This document shows, piece by piece, positions 52,609-61,376 of a stretch of DNA of 64,000 nt (within the stretch, counting starts at the first letter, position 1; each line of letters opens with the position of its first letter). The notes beneath the pieces are model-generated. The model was given only the letters and a program-made list of their open reading frames with translations. It did not search any database and had not been told where the DNA came from. The DNA is from Arthrobacter russicus. GTDB lineage: Bacteria > Actinomycetota > Actinomycetes > Actinomycetales > Micrococcaceae. Location of the stretch: positions 1-64,000 of the forward strand of contig NZ_JAVDQF010000001.1 of assembly GCF_031454135.1 (NCBI RefSeq), written 5' to 3'. The position numbers were made by a program, and so were the translations under genes.

Positions 52609-54932
52609 CGGGACTCCTCGGCGTCGTCGGAGGCGGGGTCGCCGACTGCCGCAGGTGAGTCGGAGCTCGCCGTGAAGTTGCGCAGCCGCAGGCTGTTGGT
52701 CACCACGAAGAGGCTGGACAGGGACATCGCCGCACCGGCGATGAGCGGATTGAGCAGGCCGAAGGCGGCCAATGGGATCGCCGCCACGTTGTACACGAAG
52801 GCCCACACCAGGTTTCCGCGGATGGTGCGCAGGGTGCGTCTGGACAGCACGATCGCATCGGCGACCACGCGCAGGTCCGGACGGATCAGAATGATGTCGG
52901 CAGACTTCATCGCGACGTCGGTGCCGCTCACCATGGCCATGCCCAAATTGGCAGTGGCCAACGCCGCCGCGTCATTGATCCCGTCGCCGACCATCGCAAT
53001 CCGGCGCCCGGCTGCTTGCAGATCCGCCAGAACCTTGGCCTTTTCCGTCGGCAGTACCCCGCCGATCGCCTGTTTCATGCCCAACTGGGCGGCGACGTCG
53101 TCTGCGGCGCGCTGCCGGTCCCCGCTGAGCAGCACCGTGTGCAGGCCCAGTCCGTGCAGCATTCCGACGGCTTCGCCGGCGCCTTTGCGCAGCGAATCCT
53201 GCAGCGCGTAGACCGCACGGGCCACCCCGTCCACGGCCAGGAAGACCAAGGTTCCGGTGGCGTCGTCCAAAGCGGACGGCGGGCGTGGCACGCCACGTTC
53301 GGCCAGCAGCGCAGCACTTCCGACCAGCACTTCTGCGCCCTGGACCACGGCCCGGACGCCTCGGCCCGGCAGCGCGCCGAACTCTTCGGCGAGCGGGGCG
53401 CGCAAGCCGTTCTGCTCGGCGAAGCCGATGATCGCCCGGGCTGTGGGGTGTTCCGAGTCGGCCTCCGCAGCGGCGGCCAGCGCGGTGAGCTGTTCCGGGG
53501 TCTGTGGGCCGGCCGGGTCCGCGCCGGCCGCGACGTCGAACACCGCCATCCGGTGCACGCTCATTTCGCCGGTGGTCAGGGTCCCGGTTTTGTCCAGCAC
53601 CACGGTGTCGATGCGGCCCGAAGATTCCAGCGCCTGTTGGCTTTTGATCAGGATGCCCAGCTGGCTGCCGCGGCCCACGCCGACCATCAGGGCCATCGGG
53701 GTAGCGAGCCCCAACGCGCAGGGGCAGGCGATGATCAGCACCGAGATCGCGGCGCCGAAGGCCTTCTCCGCGGAGTTTCCGCTCAGCATCCAGGCGGCGA
53801 AAACCAGAACCGTGAGTACCAGGATCACCGGAACGAAAACCCCGACGATCCGCTCCACGAGGGCTTGGATATTGGCCTTGCGAGTCTGGGCGTGTTCTGC
53901 GAGCGCGGCCAGTTGGGCCAGCTGTGTGCTTTCGCCGACCTTGAGCGCACGGACCAGCAGCCGTCCGTCGAGGACCACGGTCCCGCCGATCAGCCCGTCG
54001 CCGGGCGCTACCGGTTTGGGCTCCGGTTCGCCGGTCATCGGCGAAGTGTCCACGCCGGCCTGGCCGGCGAGCACTTCGCCGTCGCAGGCCACCCGCTCAC
54101 CGGGCCGGACCACGAACTGTTCGCCCACCCGGAGCTGCGAGATTGGAATCAGGGATTCCTGTCCGTCGCGCAGCACCCGGACCTCGCCGACCGCGAGCTT
54201 CGCCAAGGCGCCGAGCACCCCGGAAGCCTTGTGCCGCGACTTGGCTTCGAAATAGCGCCCAGCCAGCAGGAAGGTGGTGACGCCGGCGGCCACTTCGAGG
54301 TAGATCGAGTCTGCTCCCGGCGGGGTCTGGCCGAAGCCGACCCAATAGCCCGGAGTGGTTTTGTCCGAGAAGATGATCGCGAAAACCGACCAGAAATACG
54401 AGGCCAGCACGCCGAGCGAAACCAAGGTGTCCATGCTGAAGCTGCCGTGCCGGAGATTTTTCGCCGCGGCCCGATGGAATGGCCAGGCGCACCAGAAGAC
54501 CACCGGAGTGGCGATCAGCACGCACAGCCAGTCCCAGAACGGAAAGCGCAGGTCTGGCACCAGGGCGAGCACGATCGCGAGGTTGCCCAACGGCAGGGTC
54601 AGGACCGCGGCCACGATCAGCCGGCGCAACAACATCGCGCTGCGTTCCGGGGCGCTGGTCTCCGGCATCGAAGAAGCGCTCCGGACCACTGCGGTGGCTC
54701 CGTAGCCGGCCGCCTCCACGGCGGCCACGGCCTCCGCGGTCCGTTCCGCGGGCAAGCCGCGCAGCACCGCCCGTTCGGTGGCGAAGTTGACCGTTGCCGC
54801 CACGCCGTCGAGCTTGCCGAGTTTCTTCTGGATCCGCACCGCGCAGGCCGAACAGGTCATTCCGGTCAACTGCAGTTCGATCGGCGGGTGTTCCGCCGCC
54901 GCGGTCCCGGGTTCGTCCAGCCGTGTGTCCAT
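52605..54932 (-). CDS. P1B-type copper-translocating ATPase
   Basis: 775 residues. One N-terminal heavy-metal domain with GMTCSAC (Cys27, Cys30), eight membrane helices, CPC in IACPCALGLATP, DKTGTLT with the phosphorylated Asp, SEHP and GDGINDAAAL. These mark a P1B-1 Cu(I) pump. Such pumps export copper or supply it to cuproenzymes. ATG 54932 has GGAG seven bases upstream; GTG 54935 is the alternative that would give a 4-base overlap. Lies between the CopD-CtaG gene and the P450 in a tightly overlapped operon. Confidence 0.92.
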   Translation of the reverse strand: MDTRLDEPGTAAAEHPPIELQLTGMTCSACAVRIQKKLGKLDGVAATVNFATERAVLRGLPAERTAEAVAAVEAAGYGATAVVRSASSMPETSAPERSAMLLRRLIVAAVLTLPLGNLAIVLALVPDLRFPFWDWLCVLIATPVVFWCAWPFHRAAAKNLRHGSFSMDTLVSLGVLASYFWSVFAIIFSDKTTPGYWVGFGQTPPGADSIYLEVAAGVTTFLLAGRYFEAKSRHKASGVLGALAKLAVGEVRVLRDGQESLIPISQLRVGEQFVVRPGERVACDGEVLAGQAGVDTSPMTGEPEPKPVAPGDGLIGGTVVLDGRLLVRALKVGESTQLAQLAALAEHAQTRKANIQALVERIVGVFVPVILVLTVLVFAAWMLSGNSAEKAFGAAISVLIIACPCALGLATPMALMVGVGRGSQLGILIKSQQALESSGRIDTVVLDKTGTLTTGEMSVHRMAVFDVAAGADPAGPQTPEQLTALAAAAEADSEHPTARAIIGFAEQNGLRAPLAEEFGALPGRGVRAVVQGAEVLVGSAALLAERGVPRPPSALDDATGTLVFLAVDGVARAVYALQDSLRKGAGEAVGMLHGLGLHTVLLSGDRQRAADDVAAQLGMKQAIGGVLPTEKAKVLADLQAAGRRIAMVGDGINDAAALATANLGMAMVSGTDVAMKSADIILIRPDLRVVADAIVLSRRTLRTIRGNLVWAFVYNVAAIPLAAFGLLNPLIAGAAMSLSSLFVVTNSLRLRNFTASSDSPAAVGDPASDDAEESR

Positions 54933-56983
54933 CACTGCTCTCCTTGCCGGGCGGCGTCGCGATTCGGCTGCTCGGGTTGCGGCCGGTTGCGGTCGGAAAG
55001 CGCCGCCAGCATGTCGTTGTAGTTGTCCAGGCTGTCGTCCAATCCCTGATCACCCCGCCGGTCCTTGCGTTTGGCCTCGCGCTGATCGGATCTGGACCAT
55101 TGGGTGAGCAAGGCGATCACGACCACGATCAGCGGCAATTCGCCGGCTGCCCAGGCCACTCCGCCGCCCAGGTATTGGTCGGCCTTGAAATCGGTGTTCC
55201 AATCCGGTTGCAGGGAACGGTAGAAGTTTTCCCCGATGATCGTGGTCGAAGACATCACCGCGACCGCGAAGAAGGCGTGGAACGGCATTGCGGCGAGGGT
55301 GAAACCCAGTTTGCCGATGTAGGGCATCGGGCGGGGCGCGCGGTCGATGCCGATCACGATCCAGTAGAAGAGGTAGCCGGAAATGATGAAGTGCAGGTTC
55401 ATCGCCTGGTGCGCCCAGTGGTAGCGCATGCCGAGTTCGAACAGCGGCGAGAAATACAGCGCGTAATAGGAGCCGACGAAGATCGCGAAGACCAGGAGCG
55501 GATTGGTCAGGAAGAGCGAGATCTTCGAATGCATCAGGGCATTGATCCATTCCCGCGGACCGCTGGGCGCACCGGGCTTGGCCGGGCGCAAGGCGCGCAG
55601 TGCCAAGGTGACCGGACCGCCGAGCACCAGGAGCACCGGGGCCAGCATGTTCAGTCCCATGTGCCCCATCATGTGCAGCCCGAAAGATCCAGGCGAGCGT
55701 TCCGCCCAGACCGACGAGGTGAAATAGTAGACCGCGAGCCAACCGAGCAGCCAGCTGATGGTCCGGCCCTTGCTCCAGACATCGCCGCGGTTGCGCAGGG
55801 TGCGCACGCCCAGCAAGTAGAGCAGCACCGCGATGATCGCAATGCTGCTGAACAGCACGTTGGCGCGGCCGGGCAACAACCAGCCGATGAAGCTGCGGGC
55901 TCCGTCGATGGAAAAACCGAGGAAGTTCTCCTGGGTGCTCTGCACCAGCAGGTAGCGCGGCGGGATCGTCCGTTGCAGGGCGAGCAACGCGCCGAGGAAG
56001 ACCGCGCCCAAGCCCAGCAGCGCGGTCAGCCGCCAGCGATAGCCGGCCGGGACCTTGGCCTGCTCGGCCATGGCTCGGTTGAACTGCCGGGCATTGGACC
56101 AGGCCAGCAACGCCGAGCCGGCGGCGGCGAGCAGCGCGACCAGGAAAATCGTTCCGTAGCTGGAATCGGTGGGGGCATTTCCGGCCAGGCCTTGGTAGGC
56201 CACGGCGGCGTAGCCCACGAGCGCGACCCCGGCGCAGATCCAGGACATGACGTGGAACCGCCGGAACCCCTGTGCGCTGAGCTTTCCACCAGCGGCCAAG
56301 AACCAGTACACACCGAGCAGGCTGCTGAGCCAGAGCAGCGCCGCCGGCACGGCGAAGCCGGCCGCATCGGAGGCGAAATCATGGTCGGCACCGACCGAAA
56401 CCTGGCCGACCAGCACGGTGAGCAAGACCGCCGAGCAGAGCAGCACGAGCGAGACGAACCGGCTGACCCAGGTCTGCCACAACAACAGGGCCGGGACGAT
56501 CACCGCTGCGCATAGTGCGGCGAACACCCAAGCCTGGGCTGCCTGGGTGGTGTCCAGGAAGACCATGAAACTGCTGGAGACCACCCAGTTGAGCGGGACT
56601 CCGTTGTTGTCCGCGGCGATGAAACCGATGAGCAGCAGACTGCTCAAGCCCCAGACCACGGCGAAGCCGGCGGCACGCCGGGCCGCCGCCCGGCCGGAAT
56701 CCCCAGCGGCATAGCCCGGACCGCCGAAGAAGCAGAGCAGTCCCAGCTGGGCGAGCGTGGCCACCGCGCCGAGCCACGCGACGGTCCGCAACACCGAGGT
56801 TGCCACGGCGGTGAATACGCCTGGATAGCCGCGGTTCAACGAAGCGTAGAACTCCTCGCCCTGCAACAGCGGAAGGAGCAAGGCGAGCAGGACCAGTGCG
56901 CCGGCGACGCCGGCCGGCAATGCCGGATGCGGCCGGATTTTGGGCCGAGGCAAGCCGGTGCGGTCGTTCGGGAGCGCGTTCAT
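54932..56983 (-). CDS. CopD-CtaG fusion membrane protein
   Basis: 683 residues with many membrane helices. The N-terminal half resembles CopD/YcnJ copper-import membrane domains. The C-terminal half has the caa3_CtaG pattern: HMMGHMGLNMLAPVLLVLGGP, YHWAHQAMNLHFIISGYLFYW and AMPFHAFFAVAVMSS, with several His/Met suited to copper. Such fusions occur in actinobacteria and serve copper uptake or cytochrome oxidase metallation. Overlaps the ABC ATPase gene by 4 bases and the copper pump by at least one. Confidence 0.9.
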   Translation of the reverse strand: MNALPNDRTGLPRPKIRPHPALPAGVAGALVLLALLLPLLQGEEFYASLNRGYPGVFTAVATSVLRTVAWLGAVATLAQLGLLCFFGGPGYAAGDSGRAAARRAAGFAVVWGLSSLLLIGFIAADNNGVPLNWVVSSSFMVFLDTTQAAQAWVFAALCAAVIVPALLLWQTWVSRFVSLVLLCSAVLLTVLVGQVSVGADHDFASDAAGFAVPAALLWLSSLLGVYWFLAAGGKLSAQGFRRFHVMSWICAGVALVGYAAVAYQGLAGNAPTDSSYGTIFLVALLAAAGSALLAWSNARQFNRAMAEQAKVPAGYRWRLTALLGLGAVFLGALLALQRTIPPRYLLVQSTQENFLGFSIDGARSFIGWLLPGRANVLFSSIAIIAVLLYLLGVRTLRNRGDVWSKGRTISWLLGWLAVYYFTSSVWAERSPGSFGLHMMGHMGLNMLAPVLLVLGGPVTLALRALRPAKPGAPSGPREWINALMHSKISLFLTNPLLVFAIFVGSYYALYFSPLFELGMRYHWAHQAMNLHFIISGYLFYWIVIGIDRAPRPMPYIGKLGFTLAAMPFHAFFAVAVMSSTTIIGENFYRSLQPDWNTDFKADQYLGGGVAWAAGELPLIVVVIALLTQWSRSDQREAKRKDRRGDQGLDDSLDNYNDMLAALSDRNRPQPEQPNRDAARQGEQ

Positions 56984-57810
56984 GCACAGGCCTCAGTGAT
57001 CTGGGCGGCGGGGTTGCTGCGGGCTGCCGGGCCGAGCGGTGCGCACTGGATGCCGGCTTTGCCGGTGAGCCGGTTCCGGGTCAGCTCGGCTGCGACGCCG
57101 AACACCAAGCGCATGTTTTCCGGGTTGAGCACCGTTTCCGGCGGGCCGGCGTCGTAGATTTTTCCCTGGTGCATCAGCAGCAGATGATCGGCGTGCGCCA
57201 GCGCCTGATCCAAATTGTGCAGGGCCAGCAATACGCTGCGGCCGGTCGCTCCGGAGACGAAGCCGTCCAGCAAAGCCAGCAAGTCCAATTGCGCGGCGAT
57301 GTCGAGGTGGTTGGTGGGCTCGTCGAGGATCAGCAGCGGTGCATTCTGGCACAGCGCCCGGGCCAACAGCACCCGTTGCCGCTCGCCACCGGACAGCGAA
57401 GCGAAATCCCGTCCCGCCAATCCGGTGCAGCCGGCGTCCTGGAAGGCCTGTTCGATCAGCGCCCGGTCGGCCGCGTCAAGGCCGCTCAGGGCGCGGGCGA
57501 AGGGCGTCCGGCCCATGCTGACCACTTCGTAAGCGGTGAAGCCCAGGCCTTGGCTCTGCTGCTGCGGCAAGACGGCGCGGCTTCTCGCCGCCGCGCGTGC
57601 GCTCGACTGCCAGATGTCGCTGCCATCGATCAGCACCGAACCGTGGTTCGGCTTGAGCGCCCGGTAGGCGGCCCGGAGCAGGCTGCTTTTGCCCGAGCCA
57701 TTGGGTCCGACCACCGCAGTGATCGACCCGGGTTGCAGCGTGAGCGTGGCATCGTCGAGGATCGCCCGATGGCCGATGCGGACCGTCACGTTGTTCAATT
57801 GGAGACTCAT
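56980..57810 (-). CDS. Metallophore-type ABC transporter ATPase (FecE/BtuD-like)
   Basis: 276 residues. Walker A GPNGSGKSS, signature LSGGERQRVLLARAL, Walker B LLILDEPTNHLDIA and switch LALHNLDQAL. The best match in plan is the FecE/FhuC/BtuD group that serves siderophore, heme and cobalamin importers. Overlaps the permease gene by 4 bases upstream and the CopD-CtaG gene by 4 bases downstream. Confidence 0.92.
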   Translation of the reverse strand: MSLQLNNVTVRIGHRAILDDATLTLQPGSITAVVGPNGSGKSSLLRAAYRALKPNHGSVLIDGSDIWQSSARAAARSRAVLPQQQSQGLGFTAYEVVSMGRTPFARALSGLDAADRALIEQAFQDAGCTGLAGRDFASLSGGERQRVLLARALCQNAPLLILDEPTNHLDIAAQLDLLALLDGFVSGATGRSVLLALHNLDQALAHADHLLLMHQGKIYDAGPPETVLNPENMRLVFGVAAELTRNRLTGKAGIQCAPLGPAARSNPAAQITEACA

Positions 57811-58907
57811 ACTGCGCGTTCCTCTTTGCGGGTGCGGAGCAGCCAGAGGAAGAATGGTGTTCCCAAGGCTGCGGTGAAAATGGTCAGCGGATATTCGTTC
57901 GGCGGATCGATCAACCTGGAAGCCAAATCGATGAGCACCAGGAAAATCGCTCCGCCGGCCAAACTCAGCGGCAAGAGCTTCCGGTAGTCGGAGAATCCGA
58001 GCATCCGGAGTCCGTGCGGGATGATCAAGCCGACGAAGCCGACCGCGCCGGCCACGGTGACCGCCACGGCGGTCAGCAAGGCGCTGGCGACGAGCAATTG
58101 CCAGCGCAGCGAGTTGACGTTGATCCCGAGGGCGACGGCGTCGTCGTCGCCCAGGGCCAGGGCGTTGAGTTGCCGGGACCGGGCCACCAGGAACAGTGCG
58201 GTGATTCCGGTGACCACGGCCAGTATCGGCAGCTGCGACCAGGTGGCGCCCGCGGTGCTGCCGAGCATCCAGAACAAAATGCCCCGGACCTGGGCCGGGT
58301 CCACATGCAGTTGGATCAGCGTGGTTCCGGCCATCGCGGCCTGGCCGAGCGCGACGCCGGCCAGCACGATCCGGTATCCGGAGAGTTTTCCGGAGCGTTG
58401 CGCCAAGAAAACCAGCAGGAGCAAGGTCAGCAGGGCGCCCACGAAAGCTGCGGCGCTCACCCCGAGCCCGGCCAATGCCGTGCTGCCCAGCGCCATGACC
58501 GAGATCGCCCCCAATGACGATCCCGACGAGACACCGATCACGAACGGATCGGCCAATGGATTGCCCACCACGCCTTGCAGGACTGCGCCGGCCATCGCCA
58601 AGGCCGCTCCGACCAAGGCGGTGAGCAGGACCCGGGGGAGCCGCAACTGCCAGATGATCTGCTGGTTCAGCAGCATGCCCGGATCGGCAGCCGCCGCGCC
58701 CTGCCCGCTCAGGTTGCGGCCGATCACCGCGAAAATCTCCCCGGGCGGGACGGCGACCTGGCCCAATGCGGTGGCCAGCATGATGCTGCCCGCCAGGCCG
58801 ATCAGCAGCAAAGCCGCAGCCAGCCCCGCTTTGCCCACCGGACGGTGGGCGAAGCGGACGGCCGCAGACGTTGCGCCGACGGCTTCCGGCGGTCTAGTTG
58901 AACGCAT
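57807..58907 (-). CDS. FecCD family permease
   Basis: 366 residues, about nine to ten hydrophobic segments. RLPRVLLTALVGAALAMAGAVLQGVVGNPLADPFVIGVSSGSSLGA is the canonical FecCD stretch (RLPR, GAxLxxAGxxxQ, NPLAxPxxLG), and GFVGLIIPHGLRML near the C terminus follows. It forms the membrane channel of a type II (BtuCD-like) importer. Overlaps the binding-protein gene by 14 bases. Confidence 0.93.
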   Translation of the reverse strand: MRSTRPPEAVGATSAAVRFAHRPVGKAGLAAALLLIGLAGSIMLATALGQVAVPPGEIFAVIGRNLSGQGAAAADPGMLLNQQIIWQLRLPRVLLTALVGAALAMAGAVLQGVVGNPLADPFVIGVSSGSSLGAISVMALGSTALAGLGVSAAAFVGALLTLLLLVFLAQRSGKLSGYRIVLAGVALGQAAMAGTTLIQLHVDPAQVRGILFWMLGSTAGATWSQLPILAVVTGITALFLVARSRQLNALALGDDDAVALGINVNSLRWQLLVASALLTAVAVTVAGAVGFVGLIIPHGLRMLGFSDYRKLLPLSLAGGAIFLVLIDLASRLIDPPNEYPLTIFTAALGTPFFLWLLRTRKEERAV

Positions 58908-60006
58908 CTGGGTGTGCGACCTTGGCGATCTTTTCGATGGCGATGGCGTTCTGCGGTCCCAGGTATGCGCTATCCGCCAACGTCACATAGCGGTTGTTTT
59001 TGGCAGCCGACCACTGCGGATAGGCGGCGAAGATCTTCGCCGCCTCGGCGGCGAGGTCCTCGCCGGCGCTGAATCCGCCGAGGACCAGCACCTCGACGTT
59101 GGCCGCAGCCAGCTGCTCGGCACTCAGGCTCCGGGTGAAGGTCCGGTCTTTCCCGGAGAACGCGTTGCTGGTTCCGGCGGCCTCCAACAACGAGTCATAA
59201 CTGCTTCCGGTCAGGACCGCCGGCAATCCGCTGGAGTTCATCATGGACATCCCGGGGACCGCGATCAGCGCTTGCGGTTTGTCGTTGTTCCCGGGCTTGG
59301 TGGCAGCTTCCTTCTGCACTGCCGCCTGGACCTTTTGCACGCGTTGATCGATCTGGTCCGAGAGCTCGAGAGCCTTCGCCTCGACGTCGAAGACATGGCC
59401 GAGCAAAGCGTAGTAGGTCTTGGCCGAAGTCCAGGACGCTTGGGCCAGATCCTGCTTTTCCGCGTCCGTGGCGTCGGTTTTGCCGAGTGCGCACTGCGCT
59501 GGATTGACCAGGGTTTTGGCTCCGATCGCGGCCAACTGTTCCCGTGTCGCCATGCCCTTGCCGGCGTCGAAAGCGGCCGACGAATTGGCCAGCACCAGAT
59601 CGGGCTTGAGGCTGAGCAGGGTCTCGGCGGGGATGTCCTTGCCGGTCGGCGTGTTTCCGTTGGCCGAAGGCAAGGCATTGATCTTCTCCGCCATGCCCGG
59701 CTCGTCGTAGACCCCGTACCGTTGCGCATTGGCGATCACGGTTTTGTCCAGGCCCAACGCGATGACGCTCTGCACCTCTGCGATGGATTGCCCGTTCAGG
59801 ATCACTACTCGGCTCGGTGCCTGGTCGAAGGTTTGGCTCAGACCGCAATTTTCTACGGTATAGGGGTAACTGGTGGCCTTTGCCGACTCAGTCGGCGGAG
59901 CCGGGGAATTGCCGGGCGAATAGCCGGCGGTGCTGCCGCAGGCGGCAACGGCCAGCAAGGTTGCGATGGCGCCGACGGCGATTGCCGAACGGGAAAGGGG
60001 ATGCAT
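58894..60006 (-). CDS. Lipoprotein substrate-binding protein (FecB/BtuF-like)
   Basis: 370 residues. Signal peptide ending in the lipobox LAVAAC (Cys acylated), then a two-lobed type III binding protein: RVVILNGQSIAEVQSVIALGL, LKPDLVLANSS and VLVLGGFSAGED. Binds the metal complex outside the membrane for the FecCD permease. ATG 60006 follows GGAGAA. The ligand is not evident from sequence; the operon suggests an isonitrile-metal complex or heme/siderophore. Confidence 0.9.
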   Translation of the reverse strand: MHPLSRSAIAVGAIATLLAVAACGSTAGYSPGNSPAPPTESAKATSYPYTVENCGLSQTFDQAPSRVVILNGQSIAEVQSVIALGLDKTVIANAQRYGVYDEPGMAEKINALPSANGNTPTGKDIPAETLLSLKPDLVLANSSAAFDAGKGMATREQLAAIGAKTLVNPAQCALGKTDATDAEKQDLAQASWTSAKTYYALLGHVFDVEAKALELSDQIDQRVQKVQAAVQKEAATKPGNNDKPQALIAVPGMSMMNSSGLPAVLTGSSYDSLLEAAGTSNAFSGKDRTFTRSLSAEQLAAANVEVLVLGGFSAGEDLAAEAAKIFAAYPQWSAAKNNRYVTLADSAYLGPQNAIAIEKIAKVAHPDAFN

Positions 60007-60183
60007 GGGTTCTCCGAAAGAAGCTGAACAGAATGGCTGGCAACCGATGCCGGGGTGCTGCAGAACGCAGGCCCGGCCGATTGGTCGGAAACTCGGAACC
60101 CGCAGCAGAGCGGGATCCGCAGACTGCCGTGGCAGGAACTGCACGGCTGATCGACCGGTGGCTGGAAGGCGCCGAACCGGTGG

Positions 60184-60792
60184 CTAGTGCGTGCTGAGCA
60201 GCCGAGGAGGTCCGCGGTATTGCAGCCGCAGGAAAACGTCACGTGAGTTGAATGCAGCCAGCCGGGTGCGGGCCGCGACCCGCGGATGGACTTCCTGAGC
60301 CGGCAGCAGCGCGGCGAGCAGCCGGAACAATGGGCGTAGCAGCAGCGCCAGGATTCCGACGAACTGCCGGGCGACCCGCTCGCCCCGATGGAAGGCGGCG
60401 ATGGTCAGCAGCGCGGCGCCCAGGTGCGCGGCGAGCATGGTGAGGTCCATCCCTGCCACCGCCGGTTCGGCGACCCCGGCCGGAACCCCGAAGAACGCAT
60501 GGTGATGACCCGCGGGCACGGCGCTGGACGGGCCGAAACCAGCGTCGCCGAGCAGCGCGAAAAGCCCGTGGAAAATCACTTGGGAAAGCAGGACCGCGAC
60601 GGTCAGTCTGGGCAAGCTCAGCGTCTTCCCGGCCAGCGCGGTGCAGACCAGGGCGGACAGCACGAGGGCGAGCAAAAAGGCGATGCCGAGTGGGAAGGCG
60701 CCTCCGCCGATGGTGTGCGAACAGGCAGCGACGGTGGTGGCGAACAGGGCTGCGATCCAGCCGCGGACGAATCGCGCACTGTGTGCGTTCAT
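60184..60792 (-). CDS. Membrane protein heading the metal operon
   Basis: 202 residues with about five membrane helices and a histidine cluster AGHHHAFF in a loop; a second His in MLAAHLG. No recognised family. GGAGGAGG eight bases before the ATG is a strong ribosome site. A 177-bp gap separates it from the binding-protein gene, so a second promoter may lie there. The His-rich loop suggests metal sensing or handling. Confidence 0.75.
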   Translation of the reverse strand: MNAHSARFVRGWIAALFATTVAACSHTIGGGAFPLGIAFLLALVLSALVCTALAGKTLSLPRLTVAVLLSQVIFHGLFALLGDAGFGPSSAVPAGHHHAFFGVPAGVAEPAVAGMDLTMLAAHLGAALLTIAAFHRGERVARQFVGILALLLRPLFRLLAALLPAQEVHPRVAARTRLAAFNSRDVFLRLQYRGPPRLLSTH

Positions 60793-60984
60793 CTGGCCGG
60801 CCTCCTCCGCGATTCGATGCCACGCGTTCCGGAACGATTCTACACGGCGTCGAAATTCAGGTGCGTTGCCGGAACAGTCTATCCGTGCCAGCTGGCCGTT
60901 GTCGTACCACGGCCTCGCAGGCAGCCCGGTGCTGCGGTAGTCCGCCCCGGAGCCTGCGGCACGATGTCCGAGGATTTAAAATTA

Positions 60985-61008
60985 GGTAACCTTACTATGC
61001 AAAAATTA
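60985..61008. repeat. GGTAACC-containing repeat, copy 1
   Basis: GGTAACCTTACTATGC then AAAAATTA. Near copy at 61062-61084. On the minus strand it reads AGTAAGGTTACCTAA, which resembles half of a DtxR/IdeR iron box. In the 584-bp AT-rich gap between the metal operon and the surface-protein gene. Confidence 0.65.
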
Positions 61009-61061
61009 ATGACTTCAGCGAGGGCCTTTGCCGCAGATTAACTAGAGACTTTGGTAATTTT

Positions 61062-61084
61062 GGTAACCTACTATGCGTAAATTA
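61062..61084. repeat. GGTAACC-containing repeat, copy 2
   Basis: GGTAACC-TACTATGC then GTAAATTA; one base shorter and two bases different from copy 1, 77 bases further on. Could be a second binding site for the same regulator. Confidence 0.65.
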
Positions 61085-61209
61085 GTCGACCAATTCCGTT
61101 GCAACCCTGACTAAGTCGCCTTAGTCGAATCTCGTTGAATCATGGAAATTGCTTCGTGGATCGATTGTGAATAGACAATAAAATATTCAATGTGTTAGCC
61201 TCATCGTGT

Positions 61210-61305
61210 GTTCTTGGGGGAGGATCGCCTTTCGTAGCCACGTTCTTTGGGGGGATGCGCTTGTCGCGACCGCGTTTTTGGGGGGAACGGTTGTCGTATT
61301 TCAAA
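61210..61305 (+). repeat. 32-bp-periodic G-run repeats in the surface-protein leader
   Basis: Units starting GTTCTTGGGGGA (61210), GTTCTTTGGGGGGA (61242) and GTTTTTGGGGGGAA (61274), each 32 bases apart and each followed by a TCGTA/TCGCG-like segment. A fourth, degenerate unit may follow to 61330. The middle unit can start a small reading frame (ATG 61255 or TTG 61261) that ends at 61329, just before the hairpin. Confidence 0.75.
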
Positions 61306-61330
61306 CTGTGTGGAACACGCTCATCGTAGT

Positions 61331-61365
61331 GTTCCGGATTGCTGAATATTTTAGTAATCCGGAAC
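61331..61365 (+). promoter_or_regulatory. Leader hairpin before the surface-protein start
   Basis: Perfect 10-bp stem GTTCCGGATT / AATCCGGAAC with a 15-base AT-rich loop, ending 11 bases before the ATG. It would occlude the ribosome site, or act as an attenuator with the small frame ending at 61329. Confidence 0.6.
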
Positions 61366-61376
61366 TGGCTGATCGG

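Noticed and set aside
53016-55022. 668-codon open frame opposite the copper ATPase
   Set aside because: Antisense shadow; Gln/Arg/His-rich with no motif, while the minus strand has CPC, DKTGT and GDGIND.
54794-56515. 573-codon open frame opposite the CopD-CtaG gene
   Set aside because: Antisense to a membrane protein, which yields Glu/Gln/Arg-rich text; no motifs.
61210-61305. CRISPR array
   Set aside because: The 32-bp period is suggestive, but the units are degenerate and contiguous, without constant repeats and unique spacers, and no cas genes are present.
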